This document shows positions 9,903 to 19,323 of a stretch of 64,000 bases of DNA, in pieces. The stretch spans positions 1 to 64,000 of the forward strand of contig CAJNDO010000010.1 of assembly GCA_905221545.1 (NCBI GenBank), read 5' to 3'. The stretch comes from a bacterium. Lineage in GTDB: Bacteria > Bacillota > Bacilli > Lactobacillales > Streptococcaceae. A program made the position numbers and the translations under genes. The notes under the pieces were generated by a model. It was not told the origin of the DNA, did no database searches, and saw only the letters and a list, made by a program, of their open reading frames with translations. Numbering within the stretch: position 1 is the first letter of the stretch; each line of letters starts with the position of its first letter.

Positions 9903-12900
9903 TTAGTCTTCTTTTTTCTTTCCAAGAGCAAGTCCGAGACCACTTAGAATACCAAGAAGTCCTAGAGAGGCAAGAGTTGCATTTGATTCTGTCCCTGTGT
10001 TCGGCAATGCATTTTGAGAATCATTTGACTTAGCTCCATTGTCACTAGCATCTGTATTATCTTCATGAGTTGCATTCGGAGTAACCTCATCTGGAATTGG
10101 AGTTGTTGGTGCAGGTGTATCGTGACCAGAATTTCCATTAGTATCAGGTGTGACCGGCGCAACTGGGACTGGAGTTGGAGTTGTTAGCGCAGGTGTATCG
10201 TGACCAGAATTTCCATTAGTATCAGGTATTACTGGAATTGTATTTGTGTTTGAACTTACTTTTCTGAAAATGTGGGTAATTACTGGTTCATTTTCATCAA
10301 TCACAGTTTGTACAAATTCATATCCAAGAATTGATCCATGTTCAGCATCCTTTTCACTACCTGTCTTAACGGATAGTTTCAATACATTTCCATCTTCATC
10401 AATCCATCGAACCTCAATCATTAGCTCTGGCAATTCAATTGAAGCCGGTAATACACCGTTTTCAAAAATTGTTACCTTAGCTGGATTTTCTACTGGAACT
10501 TCCACAGCTGGTTTACCTGGTTCAGTAATCTTACCTGTACCTGAAACTTTACCTTCTGGTAATTCACTGTTTGGTACTTTACCTTTACCGTCTTCACCGA
10601 TTGTGACTGTGATTGGACCATCTTTACCTGGGATTTCTACCTTAGTTCCTGGTGGGTATGTTGAGCCATCTGGTTTCTTAGGTGTGACTGTAACGTCACC
10701 TGTCTTAGGAACTTGTTCTAACTCTACTTTTGGTTCTTTCGTTTTCCCATAAGTTCGAACTGTTGTCGGAGTTACCTTACCTGTTTTTGAATCTACTTCA
10801 TAGGTAGTGGTATCAATCACATCACGGCCTTCAGAATCTTTAGATTGTTCAACCTTAGTTTTAACACCAACTTTAACGATTGTCTTACCTGCTGGGGTGA
10901 CGACTGGATTACCAACGTGTTCTGTGATATGACCGTCGGTTGGATCTACATCGTAAGTGGTTGTAGTGACTGTTTTACCTTTTTCACCCTCAGTACGCTG
11001 ATCTGGTGTACCGAAGTCTTTTTCAACATCTTTAACGTATTCCACTTCTGGTTCAATCAGCGTTTCTACTACTTTATCCTTAGCTGGAACTTTAACGATC
11101 GTATTAGTTGGTTCTTTCAGGCGAACCGGTTTTCCTACAATTGGGGTAATTTCCCCTGTTGTTGGATTTACTTTGTACGTTGTTACGATTGTATCTTCAC
11201 CATCTTCACCTTTAACGGTAGTTGCTTCAGTTCCTTTTTCTTTCGTATCGTCTTTTTCGTAAACTACTGGAGATGGGACTACCCTCTTCTCAACCGTTGG
11301 TTCTTTCCTTGTTCCGTAAGTAGTTACTGTTGTAGGAGTTACCTTACCTGTTTCTGGATCAACTTCATAAGTTGTAGTGTTGATAACTTCACGACCTTGC
11401 TCATCCTTGCTACTCTCAACCTTAGTTTTAGCCCCAACCTTAACTATTGTTTTAGTAGCTGGGGTGACGACTGGATTACCAACGTGTTCTGTGATATGAC
11501 CGTCGGTTGGATCTACATCGTAAGTGGTTGTAGTGACTGTTTTACCTTTTTCACCCTCAGTACGCTGATCTGGTGTACCGAAGTCTTTTTCAGCATCTTT
11601 AACGTATTCCACTTCTGGTTCAATCGGTGTTTCTACTACTTTATCCTTAGCTGGAATTTTAACAATAGTATTAGTTGGTTCTACTATTATCGGTTCTCCT
11701 ACATGTGCAATAGCTTCTCCATTGTCTGGATTTACTGTGTAAGTCGTTGTGGTTGTCTTACTTCCGTCTTTTCCTAGAACAGTAATATTATCTTGACCTT
11801 TTTCCCTACTAGTATCTTTTTCGTATTTTACTGGGGATGGGATTGTTTCTACATCTACTTTATCCTTCAATCCGTTTTCTTTAAACGTTTCTTTTATTGT
11901 ATGCTCTATTATGTTTCCATTATCTGGATTTACTGTATATGAAGTTGCTGTCTTAACAATGTTATTTCCATCTTTAGAAGTTACTACTTTATCTTTCGCT
12001 GCTACTTTAACGATAGTAGTTGTTGGATTTACTATTACTGGCTCTCCTACATGTGCAATAGCTTCTCCACTGTTTGGATTTACTGTGTAGGTCGTTGTGG
12101 TTGTTTTACTTCCATCTTTTCCTGGGACAGTAATATTATCTTGACCTTTTTCCCTACTAGCATCTTTTTCGTATTTTACCGGGGATGGGATTGTTTCTAC
12201 GTCTACTTTATCCTTCAATCCGTTTTCTTTAAACGTTTCTTTTATTGTATTCTCTGTAATGTTTCCATTATTTGAATTTACTGTATATGTAGTAACTTCT
12301 TTGACAATGTTATCTCCGTCTTTAGAGTATACTACTTTATCTTTTGCTGCTACTTTGATAATTGTATCCTTTGGATTTACTATTACCGGCTCTCCTACAT
12401 TTGGAGTAACTTCCCCATTAGTTGGATTTACTGTGTAGGTCGTTGTGGTTGTCTCACTTCCATCTTTTCCCGGAATAGTAATATCATCTTGACCTTTTTC
12501 CCTACTAGCATCTTTTACATATCTCTTAGATAATGGAATTCCTCTTGCTTCTACTTTATTCTTAGCTGGAACTTTAACGATCGTATTAGTTGGTTCTTTC
12601 AGGCGAACCGGTTTTCCTACAGTTGGGGTAATTTCCCCTGTTGTTGGATTTACTTTGTACGTTGTTACGATTGTATCTTCACCATCTTCACCTTTAACGG
12701 TAGTTGCTTCAGTACCTTTTTCTTTCGTATCGTCTTTTTCGTAAACTACTGGAGATGGTACTGCCCTCTTCTCAACCGTTGATTCTTTTCTTGTCCCGTA
12801 AGTAGTTACTGTTGTAGGAGTTACCTTACCTGTTTCTGAATCAACTTCATAAATTGTAGTGTTGATAACTTCACGACCTTGCTCATCCATGCTACGCTCA

Positions 12901-15005
12901 ACCTTAGTTTTAGCCCCAACCTTAACTATTGTTTTACCAGCTGGTGTGACCACTGGGTTACCAACCTGTTCTGTGACTGTTCCATTATTTGGATTAACAT
13001 CATACCTTGTAGTCGTTACAGATTTTCCTTTTGTTCCTTCTCTACGCTCGTCTGGTCTACCGAAGTCACGAGTGTCATCTTTTTCATAAACCACTGCAGG
13101 TTCAATTGGTGTTTCTACTACTTTATCCTTAGCTGGGACTTTGACCACTGTAGGAGTTGATGGGACTACTACCGCTGGTTCTTCATACGGAATAAGACTA
13201 CCATCTGTAGGATTCACAGTATAAGTGGTAGTGACTGTTCTAGTGCCTGGAGTACCAGCTATTGTTACATTAGTTTCACCTTTGGATTTTGTTGCGTCTT
13301 TTTCATAACGAACACTTGGCTGTATTTGCGTAACAACAACCTTAGATTTGGCACCATCTTTCTTGAAAACTTCATCAAGTGTATTTTTAGTAATCTGTCC
13401 TGTATCAGGATCTTTCATACTGATAGTTGTTGACTTAATGATGTCATCTCCGCGTTTACTGTATACAGCAGTTTCTCCAACTTTTTCTACAGATTTAACT
13501 GCTGTAATTTTTTTATCTTGATAACCTGTCCCATCCAAAGAAATTCGTTTCCCAGATATAAACTCTGATCGTCTATTAATCATATCGGATTCAAAATAAG
13601 AACGTGAACTATGACCTCCGCTTGTTCGTCCAACATTTATAACAACATCACTATCATTGCTGACACCTTTTCTTATCGTCGAATCATTATCAACAATATA
13701 ATGAGTCAATTTCCCTGACTTAGCTATTTTTTTGCTATCTAAACCTTTTTGCCAAAATTCACGGCCAGAAACCAGACTTGTCACAACTTTTGGAGCATTA
13801 AATGTTGTTCCTTTTTTTAATACATTATTATAAAAGTTTCTATAAGCCAACTGTTCTTTAGGAGACATGACTCTGCTGTCAGAATATGCCAACTGATAGG
13901 CTTCAACCATTGCCCGTTGTACTAAATATCCTCCTAAAGAATGGCCTGTCAAATAAAGATTGGTAATACTCTTATCTTTAGCTAGTTCACGCATGATATT
14001 TTCTGCATCTATCCCCTGTTGAGGATTTCCTCCGGTCCCCAGAGTTATATCAGCTCCGATATCTTTCGCATCACTTGTTCCACGAAAGGCTAATACTTGT
14101 GCAGTTCCATTTGATAAATATAAAAAATCACTCTTAGTTTCATACAACACAGCATCTAGTCCACTGGATGTATGATAACTTTTCTTCCTTTCCCAATAAG
14201 GTCCCAATTCCTTATTCATCATCATATATTCATAACGTGGTTTACTGTCACCATTCTTTTTATATAGCTCTGATTCTGTTAAGAGTCTCTTATGATCCAA
14301 CACTCTATCGATATAATTATCATCACGGTAAGACAATTCCATGAACATAATCATATCGCGTTCACTTACATTCCATTTTAATTTTTCATCTGGCTTTTCT
14401 TTACTGTCAATAATACCATCACCATCAGTATCTTCTAATAAGGGATGACTATTATAGCCTACATACTTTTTCCCACCTTTTTCATAAATATAAAGTTCTT
14501 CTTTATCCTTCAAGTAATCATCATCTGTATAAGCTTCTGGACTTAACTTAGGGCCGTTTAGTAACAAACTGTCTAGCTTATCACCTTCTGAACCGATTAC
14601 TCCTGCTTTTATTTGCTTAGCGTACTCATCAGTTAATTCATACTTTTTAACCTCGGAAAGAGTTGATGTTGCTCTCACCTCTGGAGTACTTGATCTATCT
14701 TCACCTGCTACGAAACCCCTTGTGGTCAAGCTATTATTTTCCTTATCCCCAGATGTGCCGAGTTCTGTAGTCCTTGTAGATCCTATTGGAACATCTCTGG
14801 TATCTAACTCAGAAGAAGGATTATCTTGATTATCTGGTAAATTTTGAACTTCTTCTCTTTTCTCCACAGAAGATAGAGAACTTTCTGTAGAAGCCAGTAC
14901 TCCCTGGGATGGTGTAAACAAGGCAATTCCTATTAATACAGAAGCTACTCCAACAGAAAATTTTCGAATCGAAAAACGTTGACGTTTATTAAAAATATCT
15001 TTCAT
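9903..15005 (-). CDS. LPXTG surface protein: class 3 lipase domain plus G5-like repeat stalk
   Basis: A 1700-residue wall protein. RFSIRKFSVGVASVLIG forms a YSIRK signal, with cleavage near residue 38. An acidic low-complexity stretch leads to a Ca-binding-like DTDGDGIID loop (about residues 192-200). A lipase 3 fold follows (about 205-480), with AFRGTSD and the nucleophile elbow GHSLGG near residues 354-359, so Ser356 is the likely nucleophile; a His in the GGHSSRSYF segment could complete the triad. Residues about 540-1480 are G5-like modules (YEKDxxxxKG, YxVNPxxGxI, TIVKVxAKxKV). Near the C-terminus there is a small EVRWIDEDGN module, a Pro/Thr linker, LPNTG at 1667-1671, a hydrophobic helix and KKKED. 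Lipid hydrolysis at the cell surface is inferred and the substrate is unknown. Confidence 0.9.
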   Translation of the reverse strand: MKDIFNKRQRFSIRKFSVGVASVLIGIALFTPSQGVLASTESSLSSVEKREEVQNLPDNQDNPSSELDTRDVPIGSTRTTELGTSGDKENNSLTTRGFVAGEDRSSTPEVRATSTLSEVKKYELTDEYAKQIKAGVIGSEGDKLDSLLLNGPKLSPEAYTDDDYLKDKEELYIYEKGGKKYVGYNSHPLLEDTDGDGIIDSKEKPDEKLKWNVSERDMIMFMELSYRDDNYIDRVLDHKRLLTESELYKKNGDSKPRYEYMMMNKELGPYWERKKSYHTSSGLDAVLYETKSDFLYLSNGTAQVLAFRGTSDAKDIGADITLGTGGNPQQGIDAENIMRELAKDKSITNLYLTGHSLGGYLVQRAMVEAYQLAYSDSRVMSPKEQLAYRNFYNNVLKKGTTFNAPKVVTSLVSGREFWQKGLDSKKIAKSGKLTHYIVDNDSTIRKGVSNDSDVVINVGRTSGGHSSRSYFESDMINRRSEFISGKRISLDGTGYQDKKITAVKSVEKVGETAVYSKRGDDIIKSTTISMKDPDTGQITKNTLDEVFKKDGAKSKVVVTQIQPSVRYEKDATKSKGETNVTIAGTPGTRTVTTTYTVNPTDGSLIPYEEPAVVVPSTPTVVKVPAKDKVVETPIEPAVVYEKDDTRDFGRPDERREGTKGKSVTTTRYDVNPNNGTVTEQVGNPVVTPAGKTIVKVGAKTKVERSMDEQGREVINTTIYEVDSETGKVTPTTVTTYGTRKESTVEKRAVPSPVVYEKDDTKEKGTEATTVKGEDGEDTIVTTYKVNPTTGEITPTVGKPVRLKEPTNTIVKVPAKNKVEARGIPLSKRYVKDASREKGQDDITIPGKDGSETTTTTYTVNPTNGEVTPNVGEPVIVNPKDTIIKVAAKDKVVYSKDGDNIVKEVTTYTVNSNNGNITENTIKETFKENGLKDKVDVETIPSPVKYEKDASREKGQDNITVPGKDGSKTTTTTYTVNPNSGEAIAHVGEPVIVNPTTTIVKVAAKDKVVTSKDGNNIVKTATSYTVNPDNGNIIEHTIKETFKENGLKDKVDVETIPSPVKYEKDTSREKGQDNITVLGKDGSKTTTTTYTVNPDNGEAIAHVGEPIIVEPTNTIVKIPAKDKVVETPIEPEVEYVKDAEKDFGTPDQRTEGEKGKTVTTTTYDVDPTDGHITEHVGNPVVTPATKTIVKVGAKTKVESSKDEQGREVINTTTYEVDPETGKVTPTTVTTYGTRKEPTVEKRVVPSPVVYEKDDTKEKGTEATTVKGEDGEDTIVTTYKVNPTTGEITPIVGKPVRLKEPTNTIVKVPAKDKVVETLIEPEVEYVKDVEKDFGTPDQRTEGEKGKTVTTTTYDVDPTDGHITEHVGNPVVTPAGKTIVKVGVKTKVEQSKDSEGRDVIDTTTYEVDSKTGKVTPTTVRTYGKTKEPKVELEQVPKTGDVTVTPKKPDGSTYPPGTKVEIPGKDGPITVTIGEDGKGKVPNSELPEGKVSGTGKITEPGKPAVEVPVENPAKVTIFENGVLPASIELPELMIEVRWIDEDGNVLKLSVKTGSEKDAEHGSILGYEFVQTVIDENEPVITHIFRKVSSNTNTIPVIPDTNGNSGHDTPALTTPTPVPVAPVTPDTNGNSGHDTPAPTTPIPDEVTPNATHEDNTDASDNGAKSNDSQNALPNTGTESNATLASLGLLGILSGLGLALGKKKED
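10750..13330 (-). repeat. Mosaic G5-type repeat region
   Basis: Three module types alternate, marked by PVVTPAxKTIVKVG, TTVTTYGTRKE-PVVYEKDDTKEKG, and FKENGLKDKV-GKDGSKTTTTTY. Long DNA blocks are almost identical: about 10898-11048 matches 11461-11611, and about 11118-11260 matches 12600-12745. The identical blocks are not contiguous, which points to recombination between modules, not simple expansion. Confidence 0.8.
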
Positions 15006-15227
15006 TTTACCAACTTTCTTTCTAACTATTTTTACAAAATAGAGGGTTCTAATATTTTCCCTTGACAGAATACTAGATCATTTCTTTAACTAAAATTTTA
15101 GAGCTTTTCCTCTACTTTATCATAAACTACTACATTGATTTCTAATCATAGAAAAATGGATCGATTAATATTAATAAAATATCAGTAAAATATAAAAAAA
15201 TGTAAATATTTTACTTCCAACACTGCC

Positions 15228-15233
15228 ATTATA
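15228..15233 (-). promoter_or_regulatory. Extended -10 promoter for the lipase/G5 gene
   Basis: TGGTATAAT on the minus strand (TATAAT at 15228-15233) gives an AT-rich leader of about 215 nt before the ATG at 15005. No good -35 is present. The remaining gene-free sequence between 15006 and 15402 holds only this promoter and the terminator at 15298-15342. Confidence 0.55.
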
Positions 15234-15297
15234 CCATAAAAAATCATGACACTCATGTGTTTTTAAAAAGGTTTGTCAAAAAGTCTTCAAAATCAAA

Positions 15298-15342
15298 AAA
15301 ACACATAATATCAGACATACAGCCCTTAATACTATGCGTTTT
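15298..15342 (-). terminator. Terminator of the hprK-lgt operon
   Basis: On the minus strand AAAACGCATAGTATTA pairs with TGATATTATGTGTTTT through G-U wobbles and is followed by a T run. The sequence belongs to the same AAAACGCATA family as the hairpins at 20367 and 47815. Confidence 0.75.
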
Positions 15343-15402
15343 ATCTTATACAATTTACTAGATTTGCGACTACTATTGGATTTTTATCCAACTCTCTTAA
15401 AT

Positions 15403-15798
15403 CTAGATTTTTTCTTCTTTGATATCAATAACAATCTCTTCTGATTCATCAAAAGTTTCGGCCTTTTCTTGCCATTGCTCCTTGAGATTATTGAATTGAT
15501 TTTTTGATGCCTCTGTCGCTTGAAAAGCATATGATTTAGCTTGGTTAAGTACACTGTCCACAGTGATTTCCCCTGACTCAACCTGTTCTTTGGTTTTCAG
15601 AACAAAATCTGTAGCCTGCTCCTTAACTTCTGTCAGTTTTTCACAGACCTGCTCCTTGGCATACTCAGGATCTTCTCTCAAATCATCTAGAAAATCTTGA
15701 GCCTGACTGCAAACTTGTTTGCCCTTATCGCTTGTTAAAAACAAGGCAAGAGCTGCACCTGAAACGGTTCCTAAAAGGATTGAGGATAGTTTACCCAT
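15403..15798 (-). CDS. YtxH-family membrane-anchored protein
   Basis: 131 residues. The N-terminus has a GKLSSILLGTVSGAALALFL membrane segment with a Gly/Ala-rich face, followed by a charged helical tail (residues 25-131) that is probably a coiled coil. This matches the YtxH family, small stress-associated proteins of unknown biochemical function. It is last in the hprK-lgt-DUF948-YtxH operon, 15 bp after the DUF948 gene. In Bacillus, ytxG (DUF948) and ytxH are also paired, which supports the assignment. No catalytic residues are evident. Confidence 0.8.
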   Translation of the reverse strand: MGKLSSILLGTVSGAALALFLTSDKGKQVCSQAQDFLDDLREDPEYAKEQVCEKLTEVKEQATDFVLKTKEQVESGEITVDSVLNQAKSYAFQATEASKNQFNNLKEQWQEKAETFDESEEIVIDIKEEKI

Positions 15799-15813
15799 AA
15801 GGATTCTCCTTTT

Positions 15814-16197
15814 TTATTTTTTGAAAAATTTACTTGCAAGACGAAGAGCTGACAAACTTGCACCAGTCTTGAGTGTTTTTGAACCAGCTGATGAAGCTTT
15901 CTTGCTCAAGACACGCGCATGGTCATTGAGGTCTGAAATAGATAGAGATAAATCTGCCACAGCACTAAAGAGTGGATCAATCGTTGCCACCTTGACATTG
16001 ACATCATCTGCCAAGACATTGACCTTAGCCAACAATTCATTGGTATGATGCAAGGTCACATCCACTTCTGAAGTCAAGGTTTTAAGCGTCTTCTCTGTTT
16101 CATCGATAACACGGCCAAGTTTTTGTACAGTGATAATCAGATAGACCAAAAAGACAATCAAAGCTAGGGCAACAAGAATATATGCAACTTCTAACAT
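15814..16197 (-). CDS. DUF948 (YtxG-like) membrane protein
   Basis: 127 residues. A single N-terminal membrane helix (about residues 4-24, VAYILVALALIVFLVYLIIT) is followed by a long amphipathic helix with many Asp, Asn and Val residues spaced as in a coiled coil (30-95). This is the layout of DUF948 proteins. The ATG directly abuts the lgt stop codon, indicating translational coupling. The function is unknown; pairing with a YtxH protein suggests a shared envelope or stress role. Confidence 0.8.
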   Translation of the reverse strand: MLEVAYILVALALIVFLVYLIITVQKLGRVIDETEKTLKTLTSEVDVTLHHTNELLAKVNVLADDVNVKVATIDPLFSAVADLSLSISDLNDHARVLSKKASSAGSKTLKTGASLSALRLASKFFKK

Positions 16198-16986
16198 TTA
16201 GTTTTCCTCCTCTGTAACATAGTAAGGGGCCTTCTTTCGATTTTGATATAGAATGATAAAAATACCGAGACCGATAAGAACAACTGATAGCCATTGGGAC
16301 ACTCGAAGGCCAAAGAACATGAGGCTATCTGTCCGCATGCCTTCGATAACCATACGTCCAAAACCATACCAAATCAAGTAAAAGGCAGTAATATGACCTC
16401 GTCTAAGACTCTTCCATTTTCGTCTGAATATCAAAATCAAGGCAAAGCCAAATAGATTCCATAGGGACTCATAAAGGAAGGTCGGTTGACGGTAGCTCCC
16501 ATCAATATACATCTGGTCACGGATAAAGGCAGGTAGATAATCCAAATTATCCACTGCTGCACCATAAGCTTCTTGGTTAAAGAAATTACCCCAGCGACCC
16601 AAACTTTGAGCAATCATGACGCTAGGCGCCGCAATATCTAGAAAATCCCAAGTATTGATGAGTTTACGATCAGCAAAGATATAGAGCACAATAGCCCCAG
16701 TTATCAAACCACCGTAAATGGCCAAACCACCATTCCAAATGGCAAAAATCTCTCCTACATTCTGACTATAGTAATCCAAACGGAAAATAACATAGTAGAG
16801 ACGTGCTCCTAAAATAGCCAAGGGAAATGCTAACAAGATAAAATCTAAAATATCGTCTGGTATGATCTTCTTTCTCGGCGCTTCTTTCATGGTCAAATAA
16901 ACCGCAAGAATCAAGCCTGTCACAATACACAAGGCATACCAACGAATGGCTAGAGGGCCAAGATGAATAGCAATTGGATCAAGCAT
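16198..16986 (-). CDS. lgt: Prolipoprotein diacylglyceryl transferase
   Basis: Lgt moves a diacylglyceryl group from phosphatidylglycerol to the lipobox Cys of prolipoproteins at the membrane. With the start at 16986 ([10 protein letters not shown]) the protein is 262 residues, the usual streptococcal length, and has seven hydrophobic segments. The signature [13 protein letters not shown] lies at residues 130-142. A frame open to 17007 exists, but GAGG sits six bases upstream of the ATG at 16986. The start overlaps the hprK stop by 8 nt, so the genes are coupled. The lipoprotein encoded at 62500-63510 would be a substrate. Confidence 0.95.
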   Translation of the reverse strand: MLDPIAIHLGPLAIRWYALCIVTGLILAVYLTMKEAPRKKIIPDDILDFILLAFPLAILGARLYYVIFRLDYYSQNVGEIFAIWNGGLAIYGGLITGAIVLYIFADRKLINTWDFLDIAAPSVMIAQSLGRWGNFFNQEAYGAAVDNLDYLPAFIRDQMYIDGSYRQPTFLYESLWNLFGFALILIFRRKWKSLRRGHITAFYLIWYGFGRMVIEGMRTDSLMFFGLRVSQWLSVVLIGLGIFIILYQNRKKAPYYVTEEEN

Positions 16987-17914
16987 TAGGCACCTCGTTT
17001 TGAGCAATGAGATTTGTCAAGCGTTCTTCGAACAAACGGGTTGCATCAAAGCCCATTTCCTTGGCACGATAGTTCATGGCAGCTGCCTCAATCACAACAG
17101 AGATATTTCGACCTGTTTTAACTGGGATGCGGATACGAGGAATAGCAACGCCAGAAATTTCTAGTTCCTCTGGATTATTACCAAGACGATCAAAGGTCTT
17201 ATGTGTATCGTAATTTTCCAAGTAAACAACCAACTGGACTTGTGAAGAGTCCTTGACTGCACTAGCACCGTAGAGACTCATAACATCGATAATCCCAACC
17301 CCACGAATCTCAATCAGGTGTCTCAAGATTTCAGCTGGTTCACCCCAAAGGGTAATCTCATCCTTGGCAAAGATATCCACACGGTCATCGGCCACCAAGC
17401 GGTGTCCACGTTTGACAAGCTCAAGACCAGTCTCACTCTTACCGATTCCACTATCGCCCTGAATCAAGACACCCATCCCATAGATATCCATCAAGACTCC
17501 ATGCACACTGGTACGTTCTGCCAAACGAGAATCCAGATAGCTAGATAACTCTCCAGACAAACGACTAGTAGCCGTACGGCTGGTTAAAATGGCAATCTTA
17601 CATTCTCTTGCTGCCTTTAACATCTCCTCTGGAACCACCAAACCACGGGCAACAATGACCGCAGGTGTCTCAGGTAGAAACATTTTTTTCAAAACTTCAT
17701 AGCGGCTGTTGGAAGGCATGCTGATCAGATAAGACCACTCCTTCATCCCCAAAAGTTGAATCCGCTCTGGCGTATAGTAGTCAAAATAGCCTGTCATTTC
17801 AAGACCAGGTCGCGTAATATCCGCTGTATTGATTTCCTTTTCAAGCAATTCTGGTTCGCCATAGACAATGTCTAGTCTAAGCTTTTCAATCACTTCTTTT
17901 ACTAAAACCGACAT
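16979..17914 (-). CDS. hprK: HPr kinase/phosphorylase
   Basis: HprK phosphorylates and dephosphorylates Ser46 of HPr, and HPr-Ser-P is the co-repressor of CcpA in catabolite repression. From the start MSVLVKEV (17914; five extra codons are open upstream) the protein has 311 residues. It carries His138, the P-loop GDSGIGKS at 153-160 and the family signature [10 protein letters not shown] near 202. The ribosome site GGAGGAAATG lies just upstream. It leads the operon with lgt, as in most streptococci. Cre-like sites noted elsewhere in the window would answer to this pathway. Confidence 0.96.
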   Translation of the reverse strand: MSVLVKEVIEKLRLDIVYGEPELLEKEINTADITRPGLEMTGYFDYYTPERIQLLGMKEWSYLISMPSNSRYEVLKKMFLPETPAVIVARGLVVPEEMLKAARECKIAILTSRTATSRLSGELSSYLDSRLAERTSVHGVLMDIYGMGVLIQGDSGIGKSETGLELVKRGHRLVADDRVDIFAKDEITLWGEPAEILRHLIEIRGVGIIDVMSLYGASAVKDSSQVQLVVYLENYDTHKTFDRLGNNPEELEISGVAIPRIRIPVKTGRNISVVIEAAAMNYRAKEMGFDATRLFEERLTNLIAQNEVPNA

Positions 17915-17945
17915 CATTTCCTCCTTCAATCGAGTTCTTTTTACT

Positions 17946-17975
17946 ATTATATCAAATTGTCCTTAGAAGTTTCAG
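17946..17975 (-). promoter_or_regulatory. Promoter of the hprK-lgt operon
   Basis: The extended -10 TGATATAAT (TATAAT at 17946-17951) is preceded after 18 bp by the weak -35 CTGAAA. The leader is short, about 25 nt. Confidence 0.65.
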
Positions 17976-18002
17976 ATTTTTGCAGGCTTTGAAGTATTTA
18001 TT

Positions 18003-18108
18003 TATACTCAATGAAAATCAAAGAGCAAACTAGGAAACTAGCCACAGGCTGTACTTGAGTACGGCAAGGCGACGTTGACGTGGTTTGAATTTGATTTTCG
18101 AAGAGTAT
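18003..18108. repeat. BOX element (A-C type, no boxB)
   Basis: The 106-bp element runs from TATACTCAATGAAAATC to TTTTCGAAGAGTAT and contains the boxA core GGCAAGGCGACGTTGACG. It lies between hprK and rpsU, downstream of rpsU. Confidence 0.92.
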
Positions 18109-18150
18109 TAAAAGAAAAAGGACTAGATTTCTCCAGCCTTTCATTTCTAA

Positions 18151-18327
18151 TTAGAATTTTTTACGTTTACGAGCTGCTTCTGATTTACGTTTACGTTTTA
18201 CAGAAGGTTTTTCATAGAATTCACGTTTGCGTGTTTCTTGAAGAGTACCAGCTTTAGTAACCGCACGTTTGAAACGACGAAGTGCGTCGTCAAGAGATTC
18301 ATTCTTACGTACTACTGTTTTAGACAT
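18151..18327 (-). CDS. rpsU: 30S ribosomal protein bS21
   Basis: 58 residues from [19 protein letters not shown], with the usual very basic C-terminus ([15 protein letters not shown]). An in-frame extension to 18351 is rejected because GAAGGGAG precedes the ATG at 18327 and 58 residues is the family length. bS21 binds the small subunit near the anti-Shine-Dalgarno region and helps initiation. It is monocistronic here, with its own strong promoter. Confidence 0.96.
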
Positions 18328-18361
18328 TTTTTTCACTCCCTTCAAGTTCAAGATCTATTCT

Positions 18362-18390
18362 ATTTTACACGTAAAAGGAATAATTGTCAA
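18362..18390 (-). promoter_or_regulatory. Strong promoter of rpsU
   Basis: TTGACA (18385-18390), a 17-bp spacer and TAAAAT (18362-18367) lie on the minus strand. The leader is about 28 nt and includes the GAAGGGAG ribosome site. Confidence 0.85.
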
Positions 18391-18465
18391 GAAAAAATGC
18401 GGTTTAATTTTGATTTTTTCTTCCATTTATACAAGAGTTGAAAGCGTTCAATAGAACATTGCTTT

Positions 18466-19173
18466 TTATTTTTCAAGCAAGCTAAGCGCTTCAGCATCTG
18501 CAATAATGGTCACATCAGGGTGATTTTGCAGGCTACTTGCTGGGAGGTTCTCAGTCACAGGGCCTGATACTGTTCCAGCAATGGCTTCTGCTTTTGATTC
18601 ACCATAAGCAAAGAGAATAATAGACTTGGCATCCAAGATATTTTTAATCCCCATTGAAATGGCTTGGGTTGGAACATCTTCAATCTTGTCAAAGAAGCGA
18701 GCATTGGCTTCAATAGTAGACTGGTCAAGCTCTACAAGGTGTGTTTGACTATCAAATGGAGTACCAGGCTCATTAAATCCGATATGTCCATTGCGACCGA
18801 TTCCCAAGATTTGGAGGTCAACTGGATGGTCAGCCAAAATTTGATTGTAGCGTTCTACTTCTTCTTCAGCATTGTCCTTAACCCCACGAGGCAAGAAACT
18901 TTCTTTAAATGGTTTTTGGTTGAACAAGTTTTCTTGCATGAAGTGACGGTAAGACTGAGGATTGTCGCCATCAAGACCTACATACTCATCAAGGTTGACA
19001 CTGGTTAGATTTGAAAAATCAAGGTCACTTTCAACAATTTCCTTGTAAAATTCAAGTGGACTGCTTCCTGTCGCAAGTCCTAATGTTTGAGCACCATTGG
19101 CCAATTTTTCCTTCAAAATCTCAAACGCAACTTTTCCACCTTCAACTTGGTTTTCAACTTTAATGACTTTCAT
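18466..19173 (-). CDS. nagB: Glucosamine-6-phosphate deaminase
   Basis: NagB converts glucosamine 6-phosphate to fructose 6-phosphate and ammonia, feeding amino sugars from host glycans into glycolysis. The 235-residue protein shows the [12 protein letters not shown] loop (32-43), NLDEYVGL (60-67) and [14 protein letters not shown] with His130 at the active site. It is slightly shorter than the enterobacterial enzyme, as usual in Firmicutes. It is monocistronic, with an operator-like palindrome inside its promoter that suggests control by the GntR-type regulator NagR. Confidence 0.96.
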   Translation of the reverse strand: MKVIKVENQVEGGKVAFEILKEKLANGAQTLGLATGSSPLEFYKEIVESDLDFSNLTSVNLDEYVGLDGDNPQSYRHFMQENLFNQKPFKESFLPRGVKDNAEEEVERYNQILADHPVDLQILGIGRNGHIGFNEPGTPFDSQTHLVELDQSTIEANARFFDKIEDVPTQAISMGIKNILDAKSIILFAYGESKAEAIAGTVSGPVTENLPASSLQNHPDVTIIADAEALSLLEK

Positions 19174-19202
19174 CTTTTCATCCTCCGTTTCTGTCTATAT
19201 TC

Positions 19203-19246
19203 ATTATATGGTATAGACCAATTTTTGTCAAGTGAAAACGATTTAA
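19203..19246 (-). promoter_or_regulatory. nagB promoter with NagR-like operator in the spacer and adjacent cre-like site
   Basis: On the minus strand TTGACA (19226-19231), 17 bp and TATAAT (19203-19208) form a consensus promoter. The spacer contains TGGTATAGACCA (19209-19220), a TGGT-N4-ACCA palindrome like the NagR/YvoA dre site. GTGAAAACGATTT (about 19231-19246) resembles a CcpA cre site just upstream of the -35. The layout fits repression by NagR plus catabolite control; the binding itself is inferred. Confidence 0.75.
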
Positions 19247-19278
19247 TTTCTAAAAAAAGAGCGCCCAAACTTGAAACA

Positions 19279-19287
19279 TGTTATAAT
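19279..19287 (+). promoter_or_regulatory. Extended -10 promoter of queA
   Basis: TGTTATAAT on the plus strand, with TATAAT at 19282-19287. Expected transcription start is near 19294, giving a leader of 18-30 nt. No clear -35 is visible. Confidence 0.6.
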
Positions 19288-19323
19288 GGATAGGATTAGA
19301 ACTTAGAAAGAATGATGAATAAA

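Noticed and set aside
10845..11777. A 310-codon plus-strand frame rich in Phe, Cys and Trp
   Set aside because: Shadow of the G5 repeat array on the minus strand, with implausible composition.
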